Shown here one piece after another: positions 32,326 to 44,459 of a stretch of 64,000 bases of DNA. The position numbers and the translations under genes are program-made. This stretch comes from Planococcus citri. Lineage: Eukaryota > Arthropoda > Insecta > Hemiptera > Pseudococcidae. The stretch is taken from contig NC_088679.1 of assembly GCF_950023065.1 (NCBI RefSeq), forward strand, positions 16,492,001-16,556,000, read 5' to 3'. How positions within the stretch are numbered: position 1 is the stretch's first letter; each line of letters begins with the position of its first letter. Under the pieces are notes generated by a model, which did not search any database, was not told where the DNA came from, and saw nothing but the letters and a program-made list of their open reading frames with translations.

Positions 32326-34800
32326 GTAAGTACTTGCTCGGTTATTTCCCTTTTGAGCTATATAATATTTCCTGATATTTTTTAAACAATATAGATTAAT
32401 AATTGACCAATTTTCATGTGTGGATAATTGAGCTCGGAAATGAAATTCATTTGTTGGTGTGAGTCTAGATTTTCAGGAAGGTTTGTAGGTGTGAGAGTTG
32501 AGGATTATTATTGATGAGGTTGTTAGTGGATTACTGATTCTTCAAGTCACTACAAAAGTTTTGAGAATTGAGGATTTACTGTCAATTTTTCGTGTATTTT
32601 TAACTGACTTTCTGAAAATTCTTTTGCAGTCAATTTTTCGTGTATTTTCAACTGGATTTCTGGAAATTCTTCTATTGTTACCAAATCTCTCAATTTTTGA
32701 AACAAAATGTGATTTTTGAAGATTTTCTCCCCTTGAAATGGATGCATTTCTTCATTTTGATCGAGATCTGCACTCGTGTTCTCCTACTTTATGATTTAGT
32801 CAGGGGTGCTTAACCGATCTTTATCAAAAGTCTGCCTTCGAGGCCTTCCTTTTGGTATTTCGTGAAATTAGTCTGTGTGTTTGATCTTGAAATGGTGAAG
32901 AATTTGAAAATCTCCGATCAAGGTTACCTCAAAAAATTTGATTTTATTTGATATACCTACTCGTAAAGAGGAAAAGAGTTTTATTAGATCATAAAAATAT
33001 CGTTTCATTGGAATTCTCAAAATGGCAATTCAAACGAATTCAAATCAAATAAAAAAATGATAATTTCAATTAGGTATTTTTGGCAAAATTATTCTATGCA
33101 GGTACTTCAGTCCATCTTAGCACCCGGTTAACCTTACATATTGATCCAATAATCGCGTGATATAGAGATTGAAATACTCTTTCCTGGAGGAATTCTTCAA
33201 ATTGTCGAGCAATGAGAAAAATAATAAATTATCTATGCTCTTGAAATTATTATATTTATAGTTATTCCGACCTATTCCGTAATATCTGAATTCGTAAGAT
33301 GTTTAGCTTATGCTTAGTCGTGAATTTTACCGCATGATTTGCATTCCAAATACGAAATTATGCAATTAACGAGAGTAGTCTCCCTGTTGTTTAGGTTATT
33401 GAGTTTAACGTCGAGTAGGTATTTTAAAGGTGTGATGGCCTTAGGGTGTTATTTGAAATTATTTATGATCTTTTTTAAATTGATTTTTTTTTGGGTTGGT
33501 CTATTTTTTTAGTCTTGGATGAAAATAGGATTGATTTTTTTTCACTTTCTATTCTCAGCTTTTTTTTAATATTTGATCATTTTTTTCTCAAATATTTGAG
33601 ATTTTGGATTTTGTTAATTTAGTTAGGAAGAATGGAAGGTGATTCTGATTTCAAAATGTAAGTTGTTGAACATTTTTTCGAGAATTTTCTCGGAATTGTA
33701 AACTTACGATCATCTGGATCAGCAAAATTGATATCTTTTTTCAAAACCACTCCAGTCATTGTAGATTTCAAATTAAATAATATTGACTTTTTCATTGATT
33801 TTTAGATTTGAGTTTGATGAAAACATATAGAAAATATTTGCACAAGAAGCATCCATCTGTCGTTAAAATTTTTCATATATAAGTGTTGATTTGATGGGGG
33901 GGGGGGGGGTAAAGTTCTTATGAATGAGGAAATTAATTCTCAGGTTTGTAATATTCAAAACTGATTGTGATTTGATTTTTTTCAAAATGCTAAATGCGGA
34001 TTTGTCGAAAGTGATTTGATAGGCTGCTCCTTTTATTTGCCTACTTTCGAATTCATTGGATTTGGTTCTGCCAATTTCATCGTTTTTGAACTCCCTTTTT
34101 GTACAATACTGATTTTAGAGAAGCTTTCGAATCCGAGACCTTCGATGAAAACGAGACTATGATACAGATGAAAAAGTATAGGTACCTACTCTAAAAACCT
34201 CCATATCTCAATTTTCAACTGCTGGAATTAATTTTCTAGATTTACGTCGAATTTTAGGAGTTTTTTAGTAGATTTTTCCCCCACAAAAGCATGTGAAAAA
34301 ATTTGTTTTCTGACTAGAATTGATAGATGAGAATTTTTTGAGGTCTTGTTTCATTCTATCTTTCGTTCAAAGTCAAAAAAGTAACTTCGGTATTAGCTAA
34401 AAATTGAAAGATGAGAATATTTTGAGGTCCTTTTTCATTCTATCCAAGTTTAGTTTCAGTCGAAGATTCCGAAGTGAAGGATCTCCCTTGTGAATGTTTT
34501 CCACGTTGAAGAAAATTGAAACAAAATAGGATATGAACTTTTTGCTACCCGTGCATTATAACAAAAAAAAACTTCAAAAATTCGATAAAAATCTAATTAA
34601 TTTTAATATTTCAGCAGCTAAAAATTGAGGATGAGGAATGGTTTTGTTTTGAGGTTCTCTTTCGTTTTATTCAAATTCGGTTTCAATCAAGGAGATGTAG
34701 GATCTCATTTGCAAAATATCAACGATTCGTACTGAAAATTGAAATTTGGAAAAAATTGAGTGGTTAGGGAAAAAATCATTCAGAAAACTTCGTATGAAAA
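32326..34800. other. AT-rich, intron-like DNA
   Basis: Long T tracts with short frames only. A run of 14 G is at 33896-33909. A local duplication near 32584-32665 repeats GTCAATTTTTCGTGTATTTT with a 50-base spacing. No gene. Confidence 0.5.
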
Positions 34801-34807
34801 ATATTTA

Positions 34808-36157
34808 CAGGGGTCGTACTCAGTTAGGTACTGTAGACAGATACGTGAGGATAAATAAAAAGTAAAATAGGCACGTACGCACGTAGTTTAGAGTACCTAC
34901 ACCTAATATAAGCTAGCCAAGTTGTACAGTATCAATTAATAAACGAATGCCGATACGTCATATTCATGTCAATTTTGTTATTACAGTACTTTTTATGATT
35001 GGCTTTTAAAAAATTTAGTTGCTAAATTGGCTTATTTTTTTTTTACAGATTTTCAAAGTATGATTTTTTTATACAAAGGGTTGCCTTTTGCCAAAATTGA
35101 TAAAGTCTCGTTTTCTGCCAAAGATACTTACCAAAGAATCTCACATTTTGTCATAATCACCAAAAAATAGTCTTATTTCTTGGTGAAAACTGTCGCTTTT
35201 TCGACTAAAAAAAAATTCCAAAATTTCGAACTTTTTTTTCTAAACATCTTCCAAAAGTGTCGTTTTTTTTGCCAAAAATTATCAAAAATTCGTTCTTTCT
35301 GAAAAATTTGGCAAAAATCTGGTTTATGAGTAGGTAAATTGCTAAAAATTGTCGTATTTTGAAAAAACATTGGAAGTCTCGCTTTTTTTTACCTAAAATT
35401 GCCAAATATGCCTAAAAGGTTTGTTCCTTCTTTAAAAACTGCAAAAAAGTCTCGCTTTTGGAAAATAATCCTGAAGAAACATATAATTTCTTTGCCAATA
35501 ATTCTCAAAAATTGCGGCTTCTTGTTGAAATTATTGTCAAATATTTTGCTTTTTCACATAATTTTAGCAAAATTGATGAAGATTTTCTATTTTTTTATTC
35601 AAAAATTATCCAAATTCAAAAGTCTTGATTTTTTGCCAAAAATTCCCAAAAAGGATAATTTTCTTGCCAATTTTCCAGAAAGCCCTGCTTTTTGCTAAAA
35701 TTGTCAAGGTCTGACTTTTTGTATGTAAAAAAATTTCATAAGTTTTTGCTTTTTAACCAAAATGCTAAAAGTTGTTGTTTTTTTTTTGCAAAAAATGCCA
35801 GAAAATGCCAAAAAAATTTTACTTTTGTTAAAATTCTCGAAGTCTTGTTTTTTTGCCAAAATTTTTTTTTGCCATAAACTGCAAAAATCCTAACTCTGTT
35901 GTAGAATATTACTTAAAAGGTCTCACCTTTTTTTTTTACCAAAAGTTCAACTTTTTAAAATTGAAAACCAGCAAACTTTTTAATTTGCAATGTTCTGTTA
36001 TCGTTTTGTGTTTTTTTTTTGGTTGATTTTTTGTGCATTAAAATGTTTCGCTCGTGTTTTGTAATTTTTTTTTTGGCATTTTTTGTTAGTTTTTCAAATT
36101 TTTTTGGTTACCAAAGTGATCGACCTTTTTTTTGGAAAAAATTGAGTACGAGGCTTG
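34808..36157 (-). mobile_element. Family B element (copy 4), minisatellite inverted
   Basis: The left end CAGGGGTCGTACTCAG and right end TTGAGTACGAGGCTTG are inverted repeats sharing TCGTACTCA. A roughly 70-bp block at 34839-34910 repeats one at 23785. The interior (35090-35910) is the ~35-bp minisatellite in reverse orientation. The right subterminal order (on the minus strand TTTTTTCC, GGTAACCAAAAAA, ACACGAGCGAAACATTTTAA) matches the left end of the copy at 48817. The flanking eight bases differ between sides, so no target duplication is supported. Short frames here are repeat artefacts. Confidence 0.65.
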
Positions 36158-36600
36158 CATTAAATTTCATTTTTGACTTGATTAGACTACAGTTCTGTTT
36201 TTTCTTCGTTTTGAAAAGATAAAGAATTCTCTAATTAGTCCTGTTTGAAAATTGATTTAAAATTCAAGGAAATCCCGAATTTTTTTACTGTCAGTAGTTC
36301 AGTATAGAAGGGGAGAGGAAAGCAACAGTTTTCTTTCGTCAAAAAATCGAAAAAAAGAATCATACGTTTTCTTGAAGAGGGTGATTACCTTGTGTTAAAT
36401 TTTGAGATATTTTCACGAGGAGGTCTCGTGAAAAGGTTAGTTTCTTGTTTATTAAACTTTTCAATTTTATCGATAGGTGATGTTCTTGATGGAATAAAAT
36501 TCAATAACGAGATGATCTTTCAAGTTGGTTCAATTTTTGCATAATTTTTTTTCAGAATTGTAATTTCTTTTTGAAATTTTTGAAATTGGTTTTAAATGTT
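36158..36600. other. AT-rich spacer
   Basis: Nothing recognised. GAAAAGGTTAGTTTCTTG near 36430 looks like a donor but has no supporting context. Confidence 0.5.
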
Positions 36601-38200
36601 GTAGTACAAGTATTTTGATTGAAATTTAGCTAAAATACAGACATCATTGTGAATTTCAACTCGTTAGTCGATTTAACCAGACAAATGCATAATTCTACTC
36701 CAACATAAGTTTTTTTTTCTCTCATGTTCCTACATTTTTGGACCTTATGCATCGGTCCAATTAAGTAAAAACAGAGAAATACTTGGATTTTACCAGTCGA
36801 TTTATTTTTCACATCGATAAGTATGTAATTGAAAATTACGTAACATAATATAAGGGGGAAAAACGAAAGCGCGAAACGAGAAAAGAAGTATGTTACACGT
36901 GCGACATTCACATCCTCAAAAGATTGGATGAATATTTTTCCACTCTTGAGGTAGGAACAAATACCACCGAGTAGGTACATATGTAAAAATAGCACTGTTC
37001 GTTAAACGGATATACGGGTAGGAAGCGCGAAAGCAGATATGTAATTTAATGTATCGACCATACATGCTTTAGTGTCGATAATTTCCATATTTAAAAAGCC
37101 TTCATCAGCTCTCAAAGTATCATGGATGAAGAGCTATAGGTTATATTTTTTAAGTATGTAAGGTACGAGAGTAGATAGGTGTAAAGTTGCAGAGTTCGTG
37201 TTAAATTATACGTTAATGGACGAATGAATTATCTCTTTTCGGATCGCAAATAAGGTAGTATGGAGTACATTGTTCGAGGAGATATTTGACCATAAGCTGA
37301 AAAGAATACGAGTCAGTCGTCGGCGGCGTAGGAATCGAAACGTGTGCATGTGAGTTGAATTTTTAACACCCTTTCGGCTCAGTCTTAAGTGCTATATGTA
37401 TAGCTTTTGTAATAGAAATTCTTCATTCGCGTTCGCATTCGCATAATTTAATTGTGTATTATGTGTCGCAGCCTCTCAAAGTATAACCTAAAAGGTGCTG
37501 AGGTGGTATGCGCGGTCTGTGGTCCAAAAATGGACTCGTCAACGTGACAGCGACAGCATTCTTATATCGATATGCTAATCGTAATGTCTTTAGGTGAAGG
37601 TTAAATATGGAGGTGTTGAAAATATACTTACTCGCCGACGATTACCGTACATATGTGTATACTTTTTGGTACTTGTGGTTGATCCCCCGTATCCGCGTAT
37701 ATTGTCGATTGAGAGACTTATAATAGCTTACTATCCAGTATACCCAGTCGTATAATAATGTATCAATAAATAATAGATTGTACGCTATGATTCCTTCCAC
37801 ACGTGACTCAGCGTGTTATCAATTGAATTCACTTTCTGATGCCGGGTAAATAGTCGTTTAATGTATTTAAACGCCAACGTACCTAAGAGTACAATATGTG
37901 TATGCAGATGTACACGAACATGAAGTAGATAACTCTAAACCGTGTGATTTATATGCAAGAATTTCCTCGAGATGTGGTCGTCTCTCTTCGAGCTCGAGAC
38001 AGAAAAAAGAAACACCTCAAGGCGAAGGAAACAAAGCAACTGAGGTGTAGTCATCGTCTCTCATCCTACAGAACCTTGAGATGATAGAAAAATGCTGTCG
38101 AAGCTGGTCGAGATCTAATAGCCGGATTTCCCTTCGAGCATCCTGCTGTATAGTAGATCTTATTGAGAAAGTGTGGAATAAGTCGCAAAAATGATCGAAT
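36601..38200. other. Non-repetitive CpG-containing island
   Basis: Complex sequence without copies elsewhere. A reverse-strand frame of 121 codons (36630-36995) includes a hydrophobic stretch that could span a membrane (FALSFFPLILCYVIFNYILI), but no family is recognisable and the frame has no supporting features. GTGCATGTGAGTTG near 37345 is a possible donor. Candidate regulatory or exon-bearing DNA. Confidence 0.35.
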
Positions 38201-38649
38201 GGGTGTTAGAACCCCCCCCCCACCTCCTGTCTCTCAGGAAAAGCTCGCTGGAGGTCAGAATTTGTGAATTTTGTTCGATTTTGCCACTCACTTTGAAAAT
38301 AGTGAAAACGCGATTAGAAAAATGTATCTCATTTTGATGAAGCCAAAGAGTATGTTTGTGTGACTTGAAAACGTCTTTAGGATGGAAAAATTGAGAGTTA
38401 AGTTCTAAAAGGCAAGTTCAAGATATCTACGAGTAATGCTAAGGAAAATTAGGTTTTTTATCTGCTTAGCCAATCAGTGGTTCATTTGGAGAGTTAAGGT
38501 GTTTTTTTGTGCTAAATGTTTCTGAAATTCAAAACTTCAGCTTTTTAAGATGGAAAAAAATGAGAAAATTTTGGAATTTTTTTTTTTGGCTATTAAAAAG
38601 CATCTGAAAATTGTGGTTCTGTATGAGAGATCACGTTCTTTGGTCGAAG

Positions 38650-40870
38650 GTTCAACAAGTTCAACAACTTGTGCTTGTTTTGAAAATTTTTCTGAACTTG
38701 CTCAGATTGCAGTTTTAAAATGATCATTAAGAGGTTATGTTTTCAAGTTGAAAGTTCTCAAGTCATCCTATTGTCATTTTCACAATTTTGAATTGTCCAC
38801 TGGAAATTTCAAGGTCTAGTCGTAGGTCTAGAAATTCATTCAGAGTCATGGTGCTGAATTTTGGAATCAGATGCTGAAAAATCCTGCTACAATTATTTCT
38901 ATTTTCCAGCAAAAGTCATGGTTTTAGATTAGTTGCTCAAAAGTCATTCAATTTGAATTTTTTTCGAGTTTCAAATCGTTAATCAAGCGTCAGTTTCATT
39001 CAGTTATCTTTCAAAGGTGTCAATCGAAAGTCATCATTTTCAAGTAACAAGCTCGAAATCTCCCATTCTGAAGTTAGGTACCTATATTTTTGAATTTATT
39101 GTTCAATGGTTATGGAAATGAGCATTTTACAGATTTGAAAAGTTTACTGCAGGTAACCTGAAAAAAATGATGGGATCTGATCAGGTCTGAACAGATCTAA
39201 TCCGATAAAAACATTCACATTGATCAGATCCAATTGTATCCACGGAATGTTCGAATCTGATCAGATCAGATCAAATCATTTTCTGTTTTTTTCCCCCAAA
39301 GCATGCAAAATGACGTGCAATTGGCTCTTCAAAGTTTCCACTAGGCAATCAAAAATCGCATTATTTTCTAGTCAAGGGCTCGAAAAAGCGCTTGAATTTA
39401 AAAATCGTGTTTTGAATTAATTGATTGAAAATCTTCACATCAAATCACAATGTCAAAAAAGCATTCTGAGGTCAGATTTTGGGATCACGATGCCCGATGC
39501 TCAAATGTCATGCAGTTAGCTTTTTCAAGATTTATCATGAGGTTTCAGGTTGTTGTCCTGCTTTTTGTAATAATATCCTGTTTTTTTTTTCAAACAGAAC
39601 TTTTCAGCCTTTTTTGTGTAAAATTTTGAAAAAACATGTTGGTAGATATAGAAATGGCCTTTCAGTAGGTAGGTGGAAAAATACAAAAGTTTTGAAAATT
39701 TTTTTCTCCGTTGTAAATCATTTTTGAAAAGCAACAATGTATTTTATTTTAGGTACTTTTTGAAAAAACGTTTGGAAAGTACGCTTATTTTGAAAGTAAT
39801 TTTCAACGAATTAGTTAATTTGTATTTTTGTTGAAAAAGTATGATAATAATTTCATCGAAAACCCTCAAAACAATTTGAAATACAGAAAATTGAGTCACT
39901 CCTCCCTCAAAAAAATTAAAATACGCCATAACACCGAAAAAGTAAAAAATTTAGTTGTAAAATTTTGACCCCCTTCTCCTTTTCCAAAAAAAAGGTCGTT
40001 AAGTATTTTGCAGAATGCTTCGCCAATGAAGAATTAAAATGATCAAGATATTTTTGATCCACCATTCCTCCGAATAAATCTTATAGATTATCCAAACATA
40101 TTGAAAAAGCGAAAAATTGACGTGTGAAATGTTGGACCCCCCCCCCCCCCCGCCTCCTCCACACAATGCTGAAGTTGTAACGTTTTTGAAAAATTGCTAC
40201 TAAACGTCCTGATTTGAGTTCAAAAAGTTATTTGAGATTTTTTAAAAATTTTTTCACATGTTTAAAAGTCATTCAATACTCAATAGTGATTTTTCAGATT
40301 TTGAAATTTCTATCAAAAGTCATGTTATTAAGTCAGGAGTTCAAAAAGTTATTCAAAGGTCATGTTTTGAGGTCAAAAACCCAAATGTCATGTAGTTAGA
40401 TTTTTCAAATTTTAATAAGTTGGAAACTAAAAGAGTCATGTTTGCAATTTAGGGATTAAAAAAGGTATTTGAAAGTTTTTTTTTTTTTAATCGCATGCTT
40501 TTAAAAAATGTCAATCAAAAAGTCGTAATACATTATGTCATGAACTCAGAAACGTATCGAAAAATCATTCAATTCTCAAAAATCGTGTCAAACCTAATCA
40601 TTTCTCAAATTTCAGATTGTCTGTCAAAAGTCATATCATCAAATCAGAAATTTAAAAAGTCATTCAAAAGTCACGTTAGAGGGCTGCTTCAAGTTCTGAG
40701 ATGGCAACCAAAAGTGTAATTTTCAAGTTGAGAACTCAAAAAGACATATTTTGACTAAAATGTTTTTGAGCCGAATTCTCTCAAATGTCATGCAACTGTT
40801 GCTTTTTTGAGTTTCAAAACAAAAATAATATTTTCAAATACCAAATCAAAAATAGTCACTCGAAGGCTAC
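38650..40870 (+). repeat. Degenerate AAAAGTCAT-type repeat array
   Basis: A loose unit, TTCAAAAAGTCATTCAAAAGTCATG followed by T-rich sequence ending in TCAGATTT, recurs with heavy divergence, most clearly at 38930-39060 and 40210-40720. A C15 run lies at 40137-40151. A GATC-rich cluster interrupts the array near 39.2 kb. No coding capacity is supported. Confidence 0.5.
39173..39276. repeat. GATC/TGATCAGATC cluster
   Basis: Eight GATC tetramers fall within about 105 bases, arranged as repeated TGATCAGATC and AGATCT palindromic words in both halves around a short AT stretch. The motif occurs nowhere else at this density in the window. Function unknown. Confidence 0.7.
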
Positions 40871-40915
40871 CTAAGTATCTACATTTTTCCTCTGGTTTGA
40901 TTCTAAAAATTTCAA

Positions 40916-41600
40916 ATTTAAACTTTTGACGAATTTTCGAAGATCAAATTAGGGCTCAAAATAGAGGAAAAATCAAAAATTCGCCAAATTGCTTTAGAAA
41001 GTTTTTTTTGGGGCGGGGGGGGGGGTGTTTATAATTACTAGATAGTTGAATTTCGGTATGTACTGTATTTTCGTCGTCCCAAATCGATTGAAGACGATTT
41101 TTAAAATCGTTTTGAGTAGTTTCTGGAACCTCCAACAGATTTTCGAAAGTTGAAATTTCCACAAAATTTTATCTTATAAAATTGGAAAGCAAAAATTTAC
41201 TTTAGGTTCTATTTTCAACATGTTGAGTCAATTGACGGTATTTTCAAGCCCTGTTGGAGCCTTCAGTAGGATTTTAGAAATTCCAGATTTTCAAAAAGTG
41301 CCATAAAAGCTGTTCGAATCGACTTTAGTATGTAAAAATCGTGATAAGTGCTTCTTAATAACCTACTTGACCAATTACATACCATTTTTCCAAAATCAGT
41401 TTCTGCCAGTTCAGAACCGTATATTTCTCTAGCGATTTCTTTATTAAAAATTTGAAAAATTCAGTGTACCTATAACCATCTCGTTTGACGAAAAAATCAA
41501 AAAATCAATATTTGGCCTAGTTGATGGGAAATGAGTTTATACCGTTTCTGAGTCTCCAACAATCTTTTTAAAAAATTCCAGTTTCCCAAAAAATTAGATA
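40916..41600 (+). repeat. Diverged foldback-family fragment (family A) with an insert
   Basis: Words of the family A left arm occur in order: GATCAAATTAGGGCTCAAAAT, a GGAAAAATCAAAAATT box, CCAAATCGATTGAAGACG, TTTTGAGTAGTTTCTGGAACC, and AAATTTCCACAAAATTTTAT. At 41010-41043 a G-rich run and TGTTTATAATTAC replace expected sequence: a partial copy of the repeat at 6345. Ends are not preserved. Confidence 0.55.
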
Positions 41601-41639
41601 CCATAAAATCTGTCAAAACACAATCTTAATATAATTCAA

Positions 41640-43700
41640 TCCCATCAACCGATCTAAAATCCTAACAAAATCCATTCCCTCTCACCCTTCCTGAAACACT
41701 CGAGTCTCGAATAAAGCCCAATAGCTAGTTTCTCTTCCCGTTTGGAAAATCCGTCTAAAAGAAAGGTATAAAAAAAGTCTATAGTACGAAGGAAGCACCA
41801 TCCGAAAGCACGTAGCCAGTCTACTATAAACAATCAGGTCATCTTGAAGTTCGAGTGCAATGGTAATTGAACAATTAGATCTTTTTGCGGTTCACAGACC
41901 ACAAACATGGTCGACCTTGAAATGTTTAGCGCAGACAACAGCGCCGAGAGGTATACAAATAACTCATTTCCTCTTAAAAGAAAGGAAGAATGCAATGTAA
42001 TGCATTTACGAATATACTCATAGGTAAAGTAAATCAACGTACCTACATTTTTATTTTCGATAAATACGAGTACGTACACTGCATGTGCTAAACCATCTTA
42101 TCAACGAGAGGTTTCCATAAACACTTACTTATGTAGGTACCTACTCTTCGCCCAGCAACGTCCAATTAACGAAGACTAACAGGTTGGTCGCGTGTTTGAA
42201 CGACATTCCATAAAGCTCTCAGACTAGTAAAAGTTTACCTTATACCGTTGCCAGCGACGACATGGGTGAGCCATATTAGAAAATCTTCCATGTATTCTCA
42301 CGAAAACAAAATCTCCACGAATCGTGATGAATTTCTATTCGATATGACCCGTTTTTTTTCTTCTTTATACCGAATACTTACATTGTTCGATGAAGTTTAT
42401 TTTTTTCACCAAAGATGGTGGTTTTTTTCATATGGTAAATTCATCGAGATTGCTGAAATCATTCGTTGATCACGTTCGGAAGTAATGACTGACCGGAGAT
42501 GCCTATAATTTGTTGTAATTATTGCTACAGTACGTGGAAAGTCGTACACTTACCTATCTATACGATGAATTTTATAATGAAACGAATTTCAATCGGATTA
42601 AATCAAGGTATACTATTAGTAAAATGAACGAAATAATGTTGCAAGGTTTCGATTTCTTTTAATTTTTGGGTGTTTTGATTGAAAAGCCCTCGATCGAAAG
42701 CTACACCTTACAGAGAGGAGAATTTTTCAAAGTTATAGATTTTAAACAAAGTGGATGATTAGTATTCTGGTAATGTGATCGATTAATCGAACCGTATTCA
42801 GAGGTACATGCTTATGAGACTTTGTTACGGAGAACAACTTTGATTAATCGCGTGCCATAAATATGATTCACATGGATAGAATTTCATCTCACTCAATGAC
42901 TGATTCATGTTAGTTGTCTGTTTGATCAATTCTTGTTCCTTCATTTCACTTTTTTTCACCTCGCTGTACGTACATATTTGAAAGCAGAATGTATCGAAAG
43001 GTGAAGGAGATTTCAAAAGTATTCGTAATATTGTGACGGATGGATATTGGATAGTCACTGGGATCACCTATGTCCTTTCAGATGAGCTATACTTGTTGTG
43101 ACATTGCGATCCTATGGTTTAAAATTACCGTTTCGTAATGATCGATGAGGAGTTTTTTTTTTTTCAGTAGGAGTTTAAATGGGACGTGCGGGCGATGACG
43201 GAATCCGGTGAATTTTTTCGAATTAGTCAGTCTGCAGTGAAGTTAATCGGCGATTGCACAAGGGTATCATGACTAGGTCGTTTTAATCTGACGCAGAAAT
43301 GTGGTCAAACAGTTACATTGTGATTTGTGATTGGAGTTGAATCGTATGGTGTAAACAAAAGTGCAGTGACCAGATTATGTCTTACTTACTCAGTTTCGAT
43401 GACGAAAACTTGATCATTTGTACGAATTAATTTCCGAAGTGTGATTTAAGAAAAAATCACGTAGGTGTTCGAGGGTTTGATTTTGAAACAGTGATCTAGA
43501 ATCTTGATTAGTGTAGGAAGTTTACGTACAAAATGGGTTATTTTTATGATGGATCGTGTTGCTGAGTTTTGAAATATCGAAATAACTTTATTTGTAATTA
43601 ATTCGAATGGGAAAGGAAGATTTTTGTATTTTGAATGTGATTTTTTTCATTACAGTTCTTCATCTTCGATTCATTTTTTACCTAAAACTAAGCTAGAGTT
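41640..43700. other. Non-repetitive island
   Basis: Mixed composition with several TAGGTACCTA and TACGAGTA motifs (for example near 42135). At 43153-43167 a long T tract ends in CAG, a good acceptor on the plus strand, and the following 300 bases are GC-richer. Stops lie in all three forward frames soon after it, so if it begins an exon, that exon is untranslated. No coding frame is recognised. Confidence 0.35.
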
Positions 43701-44294
43701 ATGTCATCGGGTCCCTCCCTATAATAACTCTACAAAAACAGCTCTGAGAATAAAATGATTTTACAATTTTTTTGGAGCCTTTCTCAATGAAAAAGAGCTT
43801 AGTAGGAAGATGTAATTAGGTGCAAGTTTATAAAAATGACAGAAATACTAAAAATTGGAAAAATGTTGGCATTTTTAAATCTTTTAGATTCACATCTTAT
43901 AGATGTACAAGATGTTCAAAAAGTTTGTTTAGATTTTCAAAACAAAAAAAAATCGAATGCATTTTTTCCGCCACTCTGTAGTTTTTTTTTTAGCAGGAAA
44001 TAATTCAGATTTTTTTCAAACCTTACCTATTTATAATAGTGCAGTTAATAACTCATTGAGAATTTAGAAAAAATTAGCCATTTAGATTGCAAAATATAAG
44101 ATGAATTAGGTTCTTGTAATTTGGCTAAAATTTTCAAAAATGAACAGAAGTTAAAAATTGAAAAATATTTAAGTAAATCTCTTTTGTCAATATTTGAGTT
44201 TTCAAGAATGAATAATTCTACAGAAATAGACCTTCTGGAATGGGAAATGAGAACAGATTTAATTTTTTTTGTGGAACATGAACGTTGTGTTTTT
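43701..44294. other. AT-rich spacer
   Basis: No recognisable gene or repeat. Confidence 0.5.
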
Positions 44295-44368
44295 GGGGGG
44301 GGGGGTGCTTATAATTACAAGATTATTACACCCATAAGGAGGGAGGGGGTTTGATTTGGTTTGTGAGG
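44295..44368 (+). repeat. G11 + stem-loop dispersed repeat, copy 2
   Basis: G11 at 44295-44305, then GTGCTTATAATTACAAGATT and ATTACACCC, then a second G-rich run and GATTTGGT. Nearly the same as 6345-6420. The stem GGGTG(T/C)...ACACCC is kept apart from one changed pair. Confidence 0.75.
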
Positions 44369-44459
44369 TTGGTGTTTTTTATTAGGGAGATGAATTTTTG
44401 TATTTCAGAGGGTTCGTCAGGGATAATAGGTGGGTTTTCTTTTATCTGTAAGTAGTGTG

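Noticed and set aside
34800..36165. Target-site duplication for family B copy 4
   Set aside because: The eight bases flanking each end differ (AATATTTA versus CATTAAAT), so no duplication is claimed.
36630..36995. 121-codon membrane-like ORF
   Set aside because: One hydrophobic stretch is common in T-rich DNA; no family, splice or initiation evidence. Kept only as a note in the island entry.
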